From: NORP240 sp046047495
Lineage (GTDB): Bacteria; Pseudomonadota; Gammaproteobacteria; Pseudomonadales; Pseudohongiellaceae
Direction: 5' to 3'
Assembly (NCBI GenBank): GCA_046047495.1
Contig: JBJOHV010000062.1
Span: 1-26,058, forward strand
DNA: 26,058 nucleotides
Shown piece by piece: positions 14,135 through 22,457 of this stretch (the first letter of the stretch is position 1; every line of letters starts with the position of its first letter). A program made the translations under genes and the position numbers. The notes beneath the pieces were generated by a model. It saw only the letters and a program-made list of their open reading frames with translations, made no database searches and was not told where the DNA came from.

Positions 14135-15841
14135 ATGACCAACAGACCTATCCCCAGAATGCTCGTCATGTTGCTGTGCCTGCTGTTGCCCCTGGGCTTG
14201 TATGCCGAAGGTGGACGCACGCCTGTCTACGCCAAGAATGGCATCGTCAGCAGCGCGTCCCGACTGGCTTCGGAGGCCGGACTGGAAATTCTCAAACAGG
14301 GCGGCAATGCCGTGGACGCGGCGATCGCCACCGCTTTTGCACTGGCCGTAACCTGGCCGACCGCCGGCAACATCGGCGGCGGTGGCTTCATGGTTTATCA
14401 CGGCGAGGACGGCCATGCCACCACCTTCGACTTTCGAGAGAAAGCACCACTGGCAGCCACCGAGACCATGTACCTGGGACTTGACGGCGAGGTGGTAAAC
14501 AACAGCAACCATATCGGCTTTCTTGCCATTGGCGTGCCGGGCACCGTGGCGGGAATGTACAAGGCTCACCAGGAGCTTGGCAGCCTGCCCTGGGCTGACC
14601 TGGTGGCACCGGCCGTGGCCCTGGCCCGTGACGGCATTCCCATCAGTTACGAGCTTTACACCGGATTCCGCGCCTTCAACGGTGCCTGGCAGCAATACCC
14701 TTCATCCGCAGAGGTATTCCTCAAGCCCGACGGATCCAATTACGAATTGGGGGATACGTGGTACCAACCCGACCTGGCCCACACCTTGGAATTGATCCAG
14801 CGCAACGGCCGTGACGGATTCTATCAGGGAGAGAACGCCAAACGTCTGGCGGATTTCATGCGCGCCAATGGCGGGCTCATCACGGAAGAGGACCTGGCCC
14901 GCTATGAGGCCGTGGAACGGGAGCCCATCCGGGGTACCTACCGTGGCTATGAGGTGGTGAGCATGCCGCCACCCAGCTCCGGCGGAGTGGTGCTGGTGCA
15001 GATGCTGAATATCCTGGAAGGGTTCGATCTGCAGGCCATGGGTCACAATTCCGCCCAGTATCTGCACGTGTTGACCGAGACCATGCGCCGCGGCTATGCC
15101 GACCGCGCCCAGTATCTCGGTGACCCGGATTTCAACGAGAGCATGCCGCTGGAACGCCTGCTGGACAAGGAGTATGCCGCCAGCCTGCGGGCCACAATCG
15201 ACATGTCCAAAGCCTCGGTCAGCGACGAGGTGAATTTCGGCAGCATCTATGAGAGCGAGGACACCACCCATTTCTCCGTGGTGGACCGTGACGGCAACAT
15301 GGTGTCCGTCACATATACCCTGGAACAGGGATACGGCTCCCGCATCGTGGTGCAGGATGGCGGATACCTGCTCAACAATGAAATGGGTGACTTCAATGCC
15401 GTGCCGGGTGTCACCAATCGCTTCGGCCAGATCGGCACCGCACCCAATCTCATCGAGCCCGAGAAGCGCATGCTGTCCAGCATGACGCCCACCATCATCG
15501 CCCGTGATGGCAAGCCCGTCATGGCCATTGGCAGTCCCGGTGGACGCACTATCATCAACACCACCATGCAGGTCATCCTCAACGTGATCGATCACGGCAT
15601 GAATGTGGCCGAGGCCATCGAGGCCGGCCGCATCCACCATCAGTGGCTGCCGGACGTCACGAGTTATGAACCGGGTATGTTCTCCACTGACACCATCAGG
15701 ATCTATGAGTCACTGGGTCATGAGCTGCGCGGACGTGGCACACAGGGCGCGGCCATGGGTGTTTATCACGACCGCGAGGCCGGGCTGTTCCTGGGAGGTT
15801 CCGATTCCCGTCGCGGGGACGGCGCGGCCGTGGGTTACTGA
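14135..15841 (+). CDS. ggt: Gamma-glutamyltransferase precursor
   Basis: A 568-aa autocatalytic Ntn-hydrolase that cleaves gamma-glutamyl bonds such as glutathione in the periplasm. A signal peptide covers residues 1-24 (cleavage after LYA). The large subunit has GGNAVDAAIA (56-65) and the GNIGGGGFM block. The small subunit should start at the nucleophile T377 in EDTTHFSVVDRDGNMVSVTYTLE. LNNEMGDF and LSSMTPTI, and the oxyanion GSPGGRTI, follow. The lid-loop segment after PGVTN has the E. coli length but F where E. coli has the covering Tyr. It ends in TGA 15839-15841, overlapping by seven bases the convergent acylase gene. Possibly co-transcribed with dat. Confidence 0.96.
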   Translation: MTNRPIPRMLVMLLCLLLPLGLYAEGGRTPVYAKNGIVSSASRLASEAGLEILKQGGNAVDAAIATAFALAVTWPTAGNIGGGGFMVYHGEDGHATTFDFREKAPLAATETMYLGLDGEVVNNSNHIGFLAIGVPGTVAGMYKAHQELGSLPWADLVAPAVALARDGIPISYELYTGFRAFNGAWQQYPSSAEVFLKPDGSNYELGDTWYQPDLAHTLELIQRNGRDGFYQGENAKRLADFMRANGGLITEEDLARYEAVEREPIRGTYRGYEVVSMPPPSSGGVVLVQMLNILEGFDLQAMGHNSAQYLHVLTETMRRGYADRAQYLGDPDFNESMPLERLLDKEYAASLRATIDMSKASVSDEVNFGSIYESEDTTHFSVVDRDGNMVSVTYTLEQGYGSRIVVQDGGYLLNNEMGDFNAVPGVTNRFGQIGTAPNLIEPEKRMLSSMTPTIIARDGKPVMAIGSPGGRTIINTTMQVILNVIDHGMNVAEAIEAGRIHHQWLPDVTSYEPGMFSTDTIRIYESLGHELRGRGTQGAAMGVYHDREAGLFLGGSDSRRGDGAAVGY

Positions 15842-18033
15842 CCCGGCGAATAGCTGCGTTGGGAGTCGGCCTCAACGGCATCGCGATAAAACAGTACGTC
15901 ACGGAACCGGCCCTGGGTGTACATCAGGGCCTGGTCGTCGAAATGGGGTGAAGCCGGGTCTCCGCTCACCCCACCCACCGTGATGGCCTTGGCCGTCACC
16001 TGCTCACCGAACTCCACCGCCGCCACGAAACTGTTACCGCGTGTGCCGTACATGCGCACGGTGCCCGGATAGGTCCGGGCTCCGAAGGCTGCCAGGGAAC
16101 CCCAGGTAGACGACGCGAAATCCACCGGCAGACTGGGCCTGGCATCATCAAACTCCTGCTCTATGGCACCATCGTTGCGCTGGTAGCGATTGACTTCACC
16201 CCAGGGCACCTGCCAAGCGCCAAAATCGGCTGCCAGTCTCTGCACCGTCGCCTCCAGGGCGGCAATCTGCTGCTCACCATTGGCCGGATCGGCCATGACC
16301 CCATAGATATCCGCACCCAGTTCCGCCGCCAGGGGACGCAGCGCCGCCATCAGTTCATCCCCCCAGTACACCGCCAGGGTGGTGGCGGTGGAATCCAGGC
16401 TGTACTGGTAATTCCAGTCACCCAGCAGGGCCAGGGGATCAGCCAGGACTGACCGCCGCGGATCGGCGGAATCCAGGGCCGCATAGGCAGCCTGCAGTGC
16501 CGGTATCAGCGGCTCGAATGCCACCAGGGTGGGTTCATAGGCTGCGGCGATCAGGGAATCCAGGGTGAAATCCGTTTTGTTCTCCAGCACCCGTACGGCA
16601 TGGATGCCCCGCGGGTTCTCCGGGTTGTTGACCATGTAGGCGGGGTAGTCTGCAGGTTTGGGACTGTAGGGTCCGGCTGCCGACCAGGGCCAGTTGTTGG
16701 TGTTCTGGATCCAGCCATTTGGAGGATTGAACAGGGTGATCATCTCATCCACCGTATGGAGGCCCTGCCATTCCGTATCCGGATTGCTGCCGTCAACCAT
16801 GCCTGCCCAATCATGACCGGGGTTGCGCCGCGGAATGAAATTGCCGTGGTAATAGGCGATATTGCCATCCGCATCGGCGTACACGGTGTTGTTGGATGAA
16901 TTGGTGAGCAACTCCATGGTGGCGCGGAATTCCTCATGAGAGCGCGCCTTGGTGCGATTGAATGACTGGGTCAGGGCCAGCACCGGTTCCTGCATCAGCT
17001 TGATGGACACCCACTGGTCGCCTTCGGCGCGGATCACCGGGCCGTGATGACTGTGATAAACGGTGATTTCCCGCCGTGCCATGCCCTGCTCGGTTCGATA
17101 GGGCAGACTCAGTACCGTCTCCTTGAAGGGGCGCCACTCTTCGCCGTAGAGATAGTAATAACCGTCGTCTCTGCGGGTGACGGTTTCCAGGTATTCATCG
17201 ATGGCATCGGCGCGGCTGGAGGTGTGCATCCATCCCAGACGATCATTGAAGCCCTGATAAATGAAAAACTGTCCCCAGGTCACCGCACCGTAGGCGTTCA
17301 GGCCTTCCTCGCTACTCATCTGCAATTCATCACGGAAGAAGAATGAGGTGTGAGGGTTGATCAGAAACAGGGCATTGCCGGTGGCGCTGTTCTGCGGTGC
17401 GATGGCAAAGCCATTGGAACCGCCGGGCTCTTTTTCCGGATCGTCCCGCAAGGCCACCTGGGGCAGCCCGCTGCCATAGAAATCCTGGAGTGAGCGCAGA
17501 TTCACCCGTTCGATATCGCCTCCGATACTGCCCTCACTGAAGGTCAGGGCCATCCATGGCTCGAAACGGTCGAGGAGACGCGGCTGCACCTCGGGGTGGG
17601 TGTGCAGGTAGTAGTTGAGGCCATCGGCAAAGGCATTCATGAGGCTCTTGAGCCAGTCCGGTGCATCGGCATACTGCTGTTGCATGTCCAGCGGATCGAT
17701 GAACAGCTTCATGCGCAGATCCCGGTACAGTTCGCCCTCCCCCTCCACTTCCGCGAGGCGCCCCATGGCATTGAGGTAATTGGTCTCTATCCGGTTGAAA
17801 TCATCCTCCGCCTGCGCATAGATCATGCCGAACACCGCATCGGCATCGGTCTTGCCGTAGACGTGGGCGATGCCCCAGCTATCCCGGATGATGGTGACGT
17901 TGGCAGCCTGGGCCTGCCAGCGGGCGACTTCCGGATTGGCGGGGGCCACCGGCTCCGTGGTCGGCGGTGTGGGTTGTGGCCCGCAGGCAGCCAGCAACAG
18001 CAACAGGGATAGCAGATAGGGGCGGAAGGTCAT
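15835..18033 (-). CDS. Penicillin acylase family lipoprotein
   Basis: A 732-aa Ntn-hydrolase precursor. A lipobox LLAAC places the lipidated Cys at residue 17, and the following Gly favours the outer membrane. The alpha chain (about 45-190) starts VTIIRDSWGIAHVYG with YAQAEDDFNRIE. A linker precedes the nucleophile S206 in PGGSNGFAIAP, the site of self-cleavage; GNALFLINPHTSF, the HGPVI segment, NTVYADADGNIAYYHGNFIP and the late NRYQRNDG and GTRGNSFVAAVEF blocks complete the fold. The family hydrolyses amides including penicillin G, acyl-homoserine lactones and others; the substrate here is not determinable. AAGGAGAG precedes ATG 18033. It is 36 bases downstream of the DUF2334 gene, with a hairpin between. 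Confidence 0.92.
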   Translation of the reverse strand: MTFRPYLLSLLLLLAACGPQPTPPTTEPVAPANPEVARWQAQAANVTIIRDSWGIAHVYGKTDADAVFGMIYAQAEDDFNRIETNYLNAMGRLAEVEGEGELYRDLRMKLFIDPLDMQQQYADAPDWLKSLMNAFADGLNYYLHTHPEVQPRLLDRFEPWMALTFSEGSIGGDIERVNLRSLQDFYGSGLPQVALRDDPEKEPGGSNGFAIAPQNSATGNALFLINPHTSFFFRDELQMSSEEGLNAYGAVTWGQFFIYQGFNDRLGWMHTSSRADAIDEYLETVTRRDDGYYYLYGEEWRPFKETVLSLPYRTEQGMARREITVYHSHHGPVIRAEGDQWVSIKLMQEPVLALTQSFNRTKARSHEEFRATMELLTNSSNNTVYADADGNIAYYHGNFIPRRNPGHDWAGMVDGSNPDTEWQGLHTVDEMITLFNPPNGWIQNTNNWPWSAAGPYSPKPADYPAYMVNNPENPRGIHAVRVLENKTDFTLDSLIAAAYEPTLVAFEPLIPALQAAYAALDSADPRRSVLADPLALLGDWNYQYSLDSTATTLAVYWGDELMAALRPLAAELGADIYGVMADPANGEQQIAALEATVQRLAADFGAWQVPWGEVNRYQRNDGAIEQEFDDARPSLPVDFASSTWGSLAAFGARTYPGTVRMYGTRGNSFVAAVEFGEQVTAKAITVGGVSGDPASPHFDDQALMYTQGRFRDVLFYRDAVEADSQRSYSPGQ

Positions 18034-18049
18034 GGGAATGCTCTCCTTG

Positions 18050-18072
18050 TGATCCGCATCGCTTGCGGATCA
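18050..18072 (-). repeat. Nine-bp perfect hairpin between DUF2334 and acylase genes
   Basis: TGATCCGCA (18050-18058), a five-base loop, TGCGGATCA (18064-18072). The stem contains the stop codon of the upstream gene and ends about seven bases before the AAGGAGAG site of the acylase gene. No T-run follows on the minus strand, so processing, mRNA stability or partial attenuation is likelier than full termination. Confidence 0.55.
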
Positions 18073-18801
18073 GGGTTTCACTACGGACCGGTACAGCAGA
18101 AATTGTCCGGTGTGCTGCAATTGTTCCAGCAATTGTCCTGCCAATCCCAGCTGCAGGTCGTAGGGATGGATGCTGATTCGCAGCGGCCTGTCCTGGGTGA
18201 TGGCACGCTTTTCGTTGTAGCGGTTCCAGCCGGCCAGCACCCGGGTCCGCAGGGGTGTGTCCGCCTCATAGCCTGTCAGAGGCAGGCGTTCAAGCCGGCC
18301 ACTGGCTGCATCGATGATACCACCGAAGGTTTCATAACTGGCAAACGGCGTGCGCGCCAACCGTGCCCGCGGGATTTTCCCCAGAGCCCAGGCCGGGGGC
18401 ACATAAAGCTGGGGCGCCTCCAGGCCATGTTCGCCGAACCAGTCATGGCAGCGTTGCAGCAGATCGCAGATGCCCTGCTCTGACAAGGCCAGATGCTCGG
18501 CCACCATGCGGGAAAACAGCAATCCGTGGAGTTTGTGATACAGGCTGGAACGACGGGTCACTGTATGCAACCAGCCATGGCCCGCCAGTTCCCTGCCCCG
18601 GCTTTGCCAATCGCGCAATTCGGCAATCTGTTCCGAACTCCAATTGCGGCCTGGAATCACCAGCAGTGTCACGGCGAGATTTGGCCATGCCGATAATCGC
18701 TGCAGAATCTCCCGTACCTGGGGCAGGGTTTGCGGCATCACATCATGGATGGAAACCAGGCTGCGCAGTGGTGCCCCCGTAAGCGGCGCCCCTGCATTCA
18801 T
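18070..18801 (-). CDS. DUF2334 / polysaccharide deacetylase-like protein
   Basis: 243 aa. The N-terminal LVSIHDVMP (about 15-23) with the HD pair, the central ELAGHGWLH and the C-terminal SIHPYDLQLG are metal- and substrate-site motifs of the NodB/DUF2334 carbohydrate-deacetylase fold. No signal peptide is seen, so action is probably cytoplasmic. I chose ATG 18801, which overlaps the glycosyltransferase stop as ATGA; a start at 18831 would only add residues inside that gene. Coupling to a GT4 enzyme suggests the two act on the same sugar, removing an acyl group from a newly made glycoconjugate (inference). The function is not experimentally pinned down for this family as far as I know. Confidence 0.82.
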   Translation of the reverse strand: MNAGAPLTGAPLRSLVSIHDVMPQTLPQVREILQRLSAWPNLAVTLLVIPGRNWSSEQIAELRDWQSRGRELAGHGWLHTVTRRSSLYHKLHGLLFSRMVAEHLALSEQGICDLLQRCHDWFGEHGLEAPQLYVPPAWALGKIPRARLARTPFASYETFGGIIDAASGRLERLPLTGYEADTPLRTRVLAGWNRYNEKRAITQDRPLRISIHPYDLQLGLAGQLLEQLQHTGQFLLYRSVVKP

Positions 18802-19952
18802 AACAACTGCTGCTCCAGCAGGGCCAGCCATTTGCGAATGGCTTCCTCGTGCAGTTGCAGGGATACCTGCCGGGCCAGTCTGGCTTTATGGAAACGTGAA
18901 TCCGCATCCTGTGTTTCGATTCGGCGAATCGCCGCCGGCAAAGGCTCCTGCACCGGATATTGATACAGCCCCGGCACCAGATCCTGCCAGGACAGGATAC
19001 CGCAATGACTGGATACCAGAACCAGCCTGGCCCGTACCATGCCCTCCAGGGCAATGGTGCCGAATGCTTCCAGGGTGGACGGCAAAACCAGCATGTCGTG
19101 ATTGTCGATCACATTGACCATTTCCTGGCGCGGCACCCTGCCCAGGTAATGGAGGTTAGGCATATTAGCCGCCTGTTCCTCGACGAATTGTCGCAGGGGG
19201 CCGTCACCGGCAATACTGAACTGCAGATGGGGCAGTTCGTTTGCGGACTGGACAAACGACGCAATGTTCTTCTCCGGCGCCAGGCGACCCGCGTACAACA
19301 GGGTCCGCAACTGCTGACCAACGGGCATCACGGGTCTGACCACGAACTCATGGTCCAGCGGCGTTTCCATCAGATGAACCGGCGTGGACGTCAGCTGCTG
19401 TGCCGGCTCGATCATGTCATGACTGTTCACTACCACCACGTCCGCCGACCGGAACAGTAATCGGTTCTGCAACTCCATGTAGGAACGGGTGATTTTGCCC
19501 CCCAGATGGTTCCAGTACATGTCACACAGCCCTTCGATATGGGTATGGAAGCCCACCACCAGGCGCACCTCCAGGCGATGGGACAGATAAATGGCGCTCA
19601 TGCCGAACGGGCCATTGGTGGCGGCGATCAGCAGATGGGGCTGGAGGGCTTCGATGCGCTTCTGCAGCTTGGGAAAATGGGGAAACACCACTTTCTGCGT
19701 GGCATCCCCCGGCATGGGCAGGTGAAAACTGCTGTGCAACTCCCCATCCTCGGGATTCGGTGACAGCAATTCGATTTTCTCCAGCCAAGGCTCCAGGTGT
19801 GCCACCAGATCCCGGTAGTAGGTATCCACCCCGTTGCGTCCGGTCAGGGCATCGGACAGGACGGCCACCCGTTTGTTGCGCAAGCCATCATGCAGGCTGC
19901 CGTGGGCTGCCAGGTTGAAATCATCGGTGGGTCTGGATGCGGAATTTCTCAT
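18798..19952 (-). CDS. Glycosyltransferase family 4 protein
   Basis: 384-aa GT-B enzyme. The N-terminal acceptor domain begins KRVAVLSDALTGRNGVDTYYRDL (27-49) and includes FHTHIEGLCDMYWN (135-148), resembling lipid-acceptor GT4 enzymes of the MgtA/SqdX sort. The donor domain has LLYAGRLAPEKNI (218-230), FSIAGDGPL and the E-x7-E motif PSTLEAFGTIALEGM (E295, E303). No membrane helix. It starts with ATG 19952 in a four-base overlap with the sulfotransferase and ends overlapping the DUF2334 gene. A sugar transfer onto a membrane lipid or other envelope acceptor is likely; sugar and acceptor are unknown. Confidence 0.9.
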   Translation of the reverse strand: MRNSASRPTDDFNLAAHGSLHDGLRNKRVAVLSDALTGRNGVDTYYRDLVAHLEPWLEKIELLSPNPEDGELHSSFHLPMPGDATQKVVFPHFPKLQKRIEALQPHLLIAATNGPFGMSAIYLSHRLEVRLVVGFHTHIEGLCDMYWNHLGGKITRSYMELQNRLLFRSADVVVVNSHDMIEPAQQLTSTPVHLMETPLDHEFVVRPVMPVGQQLRTLLYAGRLAPEKNIASFVQSANELPHLQFSIAGDGPLRQFVEEQAANMPNLHYLGRVPRQEMVNVIDNHDMLVLPSTLEAFGTIALEGMVRARLVLVSSHCGILSWQDLVPGLYQYPVQEPLPAAIRRIETQDADSRFHKARLARQVSLQLHEEAIRKWLALLEQQLL

Positions 19953-21136
19953 GCTTTGGGTTTGCTTTGCGGCAGATGATTCGTGGGTGTGACTGAGCCG
20001 GCCAGTTCGTAGTACCAGGGGAAGTTATGCACGAAATACTGGTCCTGGGCAACCGTCTTCGGCGTGATGTGGTTGGCCTTGGATCGGTAGCGGCCTGCTT
20101 CATCCGCCAGTCTGCGCAGGCAGGTCAGATAGGTGTCCGACATGGGGATGCCTACGTCCTGGTAGATGCCCACCACGGTAGGTTCCAGCTGCGACTGCAA
20201 ATCCGCCATGTGCACCAGAGGGGCGCGGGGCCGAATCTCTGTCAACAGATGGCGGTAAAAGTCCCGCATCATGGCGATCAGCATTTGCGGTAGTTCACCT
20301 CGATCCAGATCCAGCTCAAACAGCCGGGCCCCGGACTCCAGGGAGCCGATGAGGGAGGGTACGGCCTTTTCCGGTTCCCGCAGACAGATCACGAAACTGG
20401 CATCGGGAAATTGCTCATGAAGGCTGTTGGTCCAGGATGCAAAGGATGCATTTTTTGATAAAAAGCGACGTTGGGCACCATGGAAGTAAAGATGTTTCTG
20501 CAGGCAGGCCTTGTAGAAGTCCATGATGCGCCGTCGATCCTGCGCGGGCATGTCCCAGTCGAAGCGGGACAGGCGCCAGATATAGGGCGACTCGGTGAAC
20601 GGCAGGAACAGAATGAAACAGGACAATATGGGCAGCAACAACAGGTAGTCCTCTTCGGCGGCCTCCAGACTCACCTCGTGCACCCCTTCCAGCCCCTTGA
20701 AAAGCCGCGCCTCTGCCCATTGCAGCAGTCTCTTGAATGGACTCCCCAGCAAGCCATCCAGGCGGCCGATGCCCCGCCAGAACATGCGCTGGGTCACCGA
20801 CGGGGCGAAGAACACCTCCCAGGTGGACAGTGTGGTGAAGGTGTCGGTGTCCGCCGCCAGGGTGCGATGCAGGAAGGTCGTGCCGCTGCGGGGCACACCG
20901 AGAATGAACACAGGCTGGCGCACCTCCACATTGCGGTAGCCGCGAAACAGCACTTCATCCAGCAGCAGTCCCACCCAGTGAATCAGCCAGACCGGAAAAA
21001 ACGCCATGAACACGAGCAGGCGCAACAAACGCCCCGCCAAACTCAGCCGCCCCAGGTCCCCGCGGCGTGACAGGGACTGCGCACACAATTGCACATACAT
21101 TCTGGCAGAGAACAGAAAGGTGGAGAACATGGCCAT
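19949..21136 (-). CDS. Membrane-anchored sulfotransferase family protein
   Basis: 395 aa by my start. The PAPS 5'-phosphosulfate loop is VFILGVPRSGTTFLHRTL (76-93). The 3'-phosphate region is ASFVICLREPEKAVPSL, with the Arg and Ser at usual spacing. A hydrophobic helix at about 36-61 (LLRLLVFMAFFPVWLIHWVGLLL) precedes the catalytic domain, and another hydrophobic patch (LLLLPILSCFILFLPF) lies in the middle, suggesting an inner-membrane acceptor. ATG 21136 was chosen because it lies five bases after the upstream stop; the frame opens 29 codons earlier inside the hydrolase gene. It ends in an ATGA overlap with GT4. It probably sulfates a lipid or glycolipid (inference). Confidence 0.88.
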   Translation of the reverse strand: MAMFSTFLFSARMYVQLCAQSLSRRGDLGRLSLAGRLLRLLVFMAFFPVWLIHWVGLLLDEVLFRGYRNVEVRQPVFILGVPRSGTTFLHRTLAADTDTFTTLSTWEVFFAPSVTQRMFWRGIGRLDGLLGSPFKRLLQWAEARLFKGLEGVHEVSLEAAEEDYLLLLPILSCFILFLPFTESPYIWRLSRFDWDMPAQDRRRIMDFYKACLQKHLYFHGAQRRFLSKNASFASWTNSLHEQFPDASFVICLREPEKAVPSLIGSLESGARLFELDLDRGELPQMLIAMMRDFYRHLLTEIRPRAPLVHMADLQSQLEPTVVGIYQDVGIPMSDTYLTCLRRLADEAGRYRSKANHITPKTVAQDQYFVHNFPWYYELAGSVTPTNHLPQSKPKA

Positions 21137-21141
21137 GCTGA

Positions 21142-22410
21142 TTACTGCGCGGGCTCCCGGGGTAATTGAAACTGCAGCTCGGCGCTGAACAGCATGCTGC
21201 GATCGAGATCCCGGGCCGCCCACTGCAACAGGGTCCTGGCACTCTGATCGACGGTTCCCTGATAGGCCAGGACTCCGTTCACCTCCACTTCCACGGGCTG
21301 GTCGAAATCGATTTCCTCCGGGCTCAGCAAGAGGGTGAAGGCCAGGGTGTAATAGGAGGTCACCGCGATGCGATTGCCGTCACGGCTGGCGATCACCCTG
21401 CCGGGCTGCCCCTCCTCCGCCAGTTCGTCGATGCGCAGCCAGTGATTGCGATTGAAGAGGTCGGTACGATTGGTGACCCATTGCACCGTATCAGGCAACG
21501 GATCCCGGGGATGGGCCTGCTTGAAACTCTCGATGGCCGGTGTTTCCTCCGGCAACCAGCGGGTGTCGTGACCGCCATCGTGGATCACCCGGAACACGTG
21601 CTCCACATTGGCCTGTTGAAATAACTCGATGTAAGGTCGCACGGCGGATGCCGGATACAGGGGATCCTCCTCACCGTTCACGATGTACAGCGGTTTGCCC
21701 CCCAGGTTTTCGAAGAACAGGTGATAACTGGCACGGCCGCGGGGATTGCGCAGCACGCCGGGATGCCCGATATAAGGCAGAAACGCGGCCCATTCGGTGG
21801 GCTGCATGAAGGCAAAGAAGTAGGCGCCGGTACCACCATCGGACACGCCAGTGAGGGTGACCCGATTGTCGTCCACGTTGTAGAGTCGTTTGATCTCCCT
21901 GAGGATGGCCGGCACATTGTCCGCCTGGTTGGGAAACCACCAGAACGCTTCATCCCAGGCGGCGGGAACCACAGTGATGCGGTCCTCACGGCGCAGTTCA
22001 TCATAGCCACGGCGCCACCAGCCACCGCCCTCCTCCGGCAGGGGCCGACCCACGCCGCCGTGCAACATGAATTCCACCGGATAGGGCCGCGCCGGGTCGT
22101 AACTGTCGGGGATCAGTACCACATAGGGAAAGCGCAGGCCATCCGGGCCAGAACGGCTCAGTTCCTGATAGCCGCGGGGCACGGCGGCGGAGAACTGTGG
22201 TCCCTTGCGCAACCAGCCGTACAGGGTGTCCACATCCGTGGTCATGGCCAGCAATAACTCGGCCGCCAGCTGTTGCTGAACCGGGGTCGATGCCCGCCAG
22301 AATTCGTTAAGCGGGGCCGGCGGGACAGTCGTATCCGCCACGACCGTGCACTGCAGCAAGGGCAAGCTCAGCAGGAGTACTTTCATGGTTTTCATGGTTT
22401 TCATAGTCAT
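21142..22410 (-). CDS. Secreted alpha/beta hydrolase (esterase-like)
   Basis: 422 aa by my start. A signal peptide (MTMKTMKTMKVLLLSLPLLQCTVVA) is followed by a Pro-rich linker and helical N-terminal part. The hydrolase core has the oxyanion FMLHGGVGRP (117-119), the nucleophile elbow LTGVSDGGTG (S190), the acid D249 in VNGEEDPLYP and H281 in VIHDGGHDTRW, a complete triad. It resembles the PHB-depolymerase/feruloyl-esterase and peptidase-like branch; the substrate is unknown. LLQC is a poor lipobox (Q at -1), so a soluble periplasmic protein is likelier. GTGGAAG stands before ATG 22410; the frame could open at 22461 inside lptG. It sits 47 bases downstream of lptG and 5 before the sulfotransferase. 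Confidence 0.85.
   Translation of the reverse strand: MTMKTMKTMKVLLLSLPLLQCTVVADTTVPPAPLNEFWRASTPVQQQLAAELLLAMTTDVDTLYGWLRKGPQFSAAVPRGYQELSRSGPDGLRFPYVVLIPDSYDPARPYPVEFMLHGGVGRPLPEEGGGWWRRGYDELRREDRITVVPAAWDEAFWWFPNQADNVPAILREIKRLYNVDDNRVTLTGVSDGGTGAYFFAFMQPTEWAAFLPYIGHPGVLRNPRGRASYHLFFENLGGKPLYIVNGEEDPLYPASAVRPYIELFQQANVEHVFRVIHDGGHDTRWLPEETPAIESFKQAHPRDPLPDTVQWVTNRTDLFNRNHWLRIDELAEEGQPGRVIASRDGNRIAVTSYYTLAFTLLLSPEEIDFDQPVEVEVNGVLAYQGTVDQSARTLLQWAARDLDRSMLFSAELQFQLPREPAQ
22381..22404 (-). repeat. In-frame ATGAAAACC repeat at the hydrolase start
   Basis: On the minus strand ATGAAAACC occurs twice followed by ATGAAA, giving Met-Lys-Thr repeats and three extra in-frame ATG codons (22404, 22395, 22386) after the chosen start at 22410. 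A nine-base unit keeps the frame if its copy number changes, but alters the signal peptide's basic region and the choice of start. Confidence 0.6.
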
Positions 22411-22457
22411 GGGCTTCCACTCTAGAACAGTATTGCTACAGCACGTCAGACGCCGGC

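Noticed and set aside
13679..14695. 338-codon minus-strand frame across dat and ggt
   Set aside because: Spans two well-supported genes on the other strand and shows no domain.
15835..18033. Naming the acylase a quorum-quenching acyl-homoserine lactone acylase
   Set aside because: The family fold is clear but substrate cannot be read from the sequence; a lipidated N-terminus is not diagnostic.
21137..21223. Upstream start for the sulfotransferase
   Set aside because: The extra 29 codons lie within the hydrolase gene and lack family similarity; ATG 21136 gives a compact operon junction.
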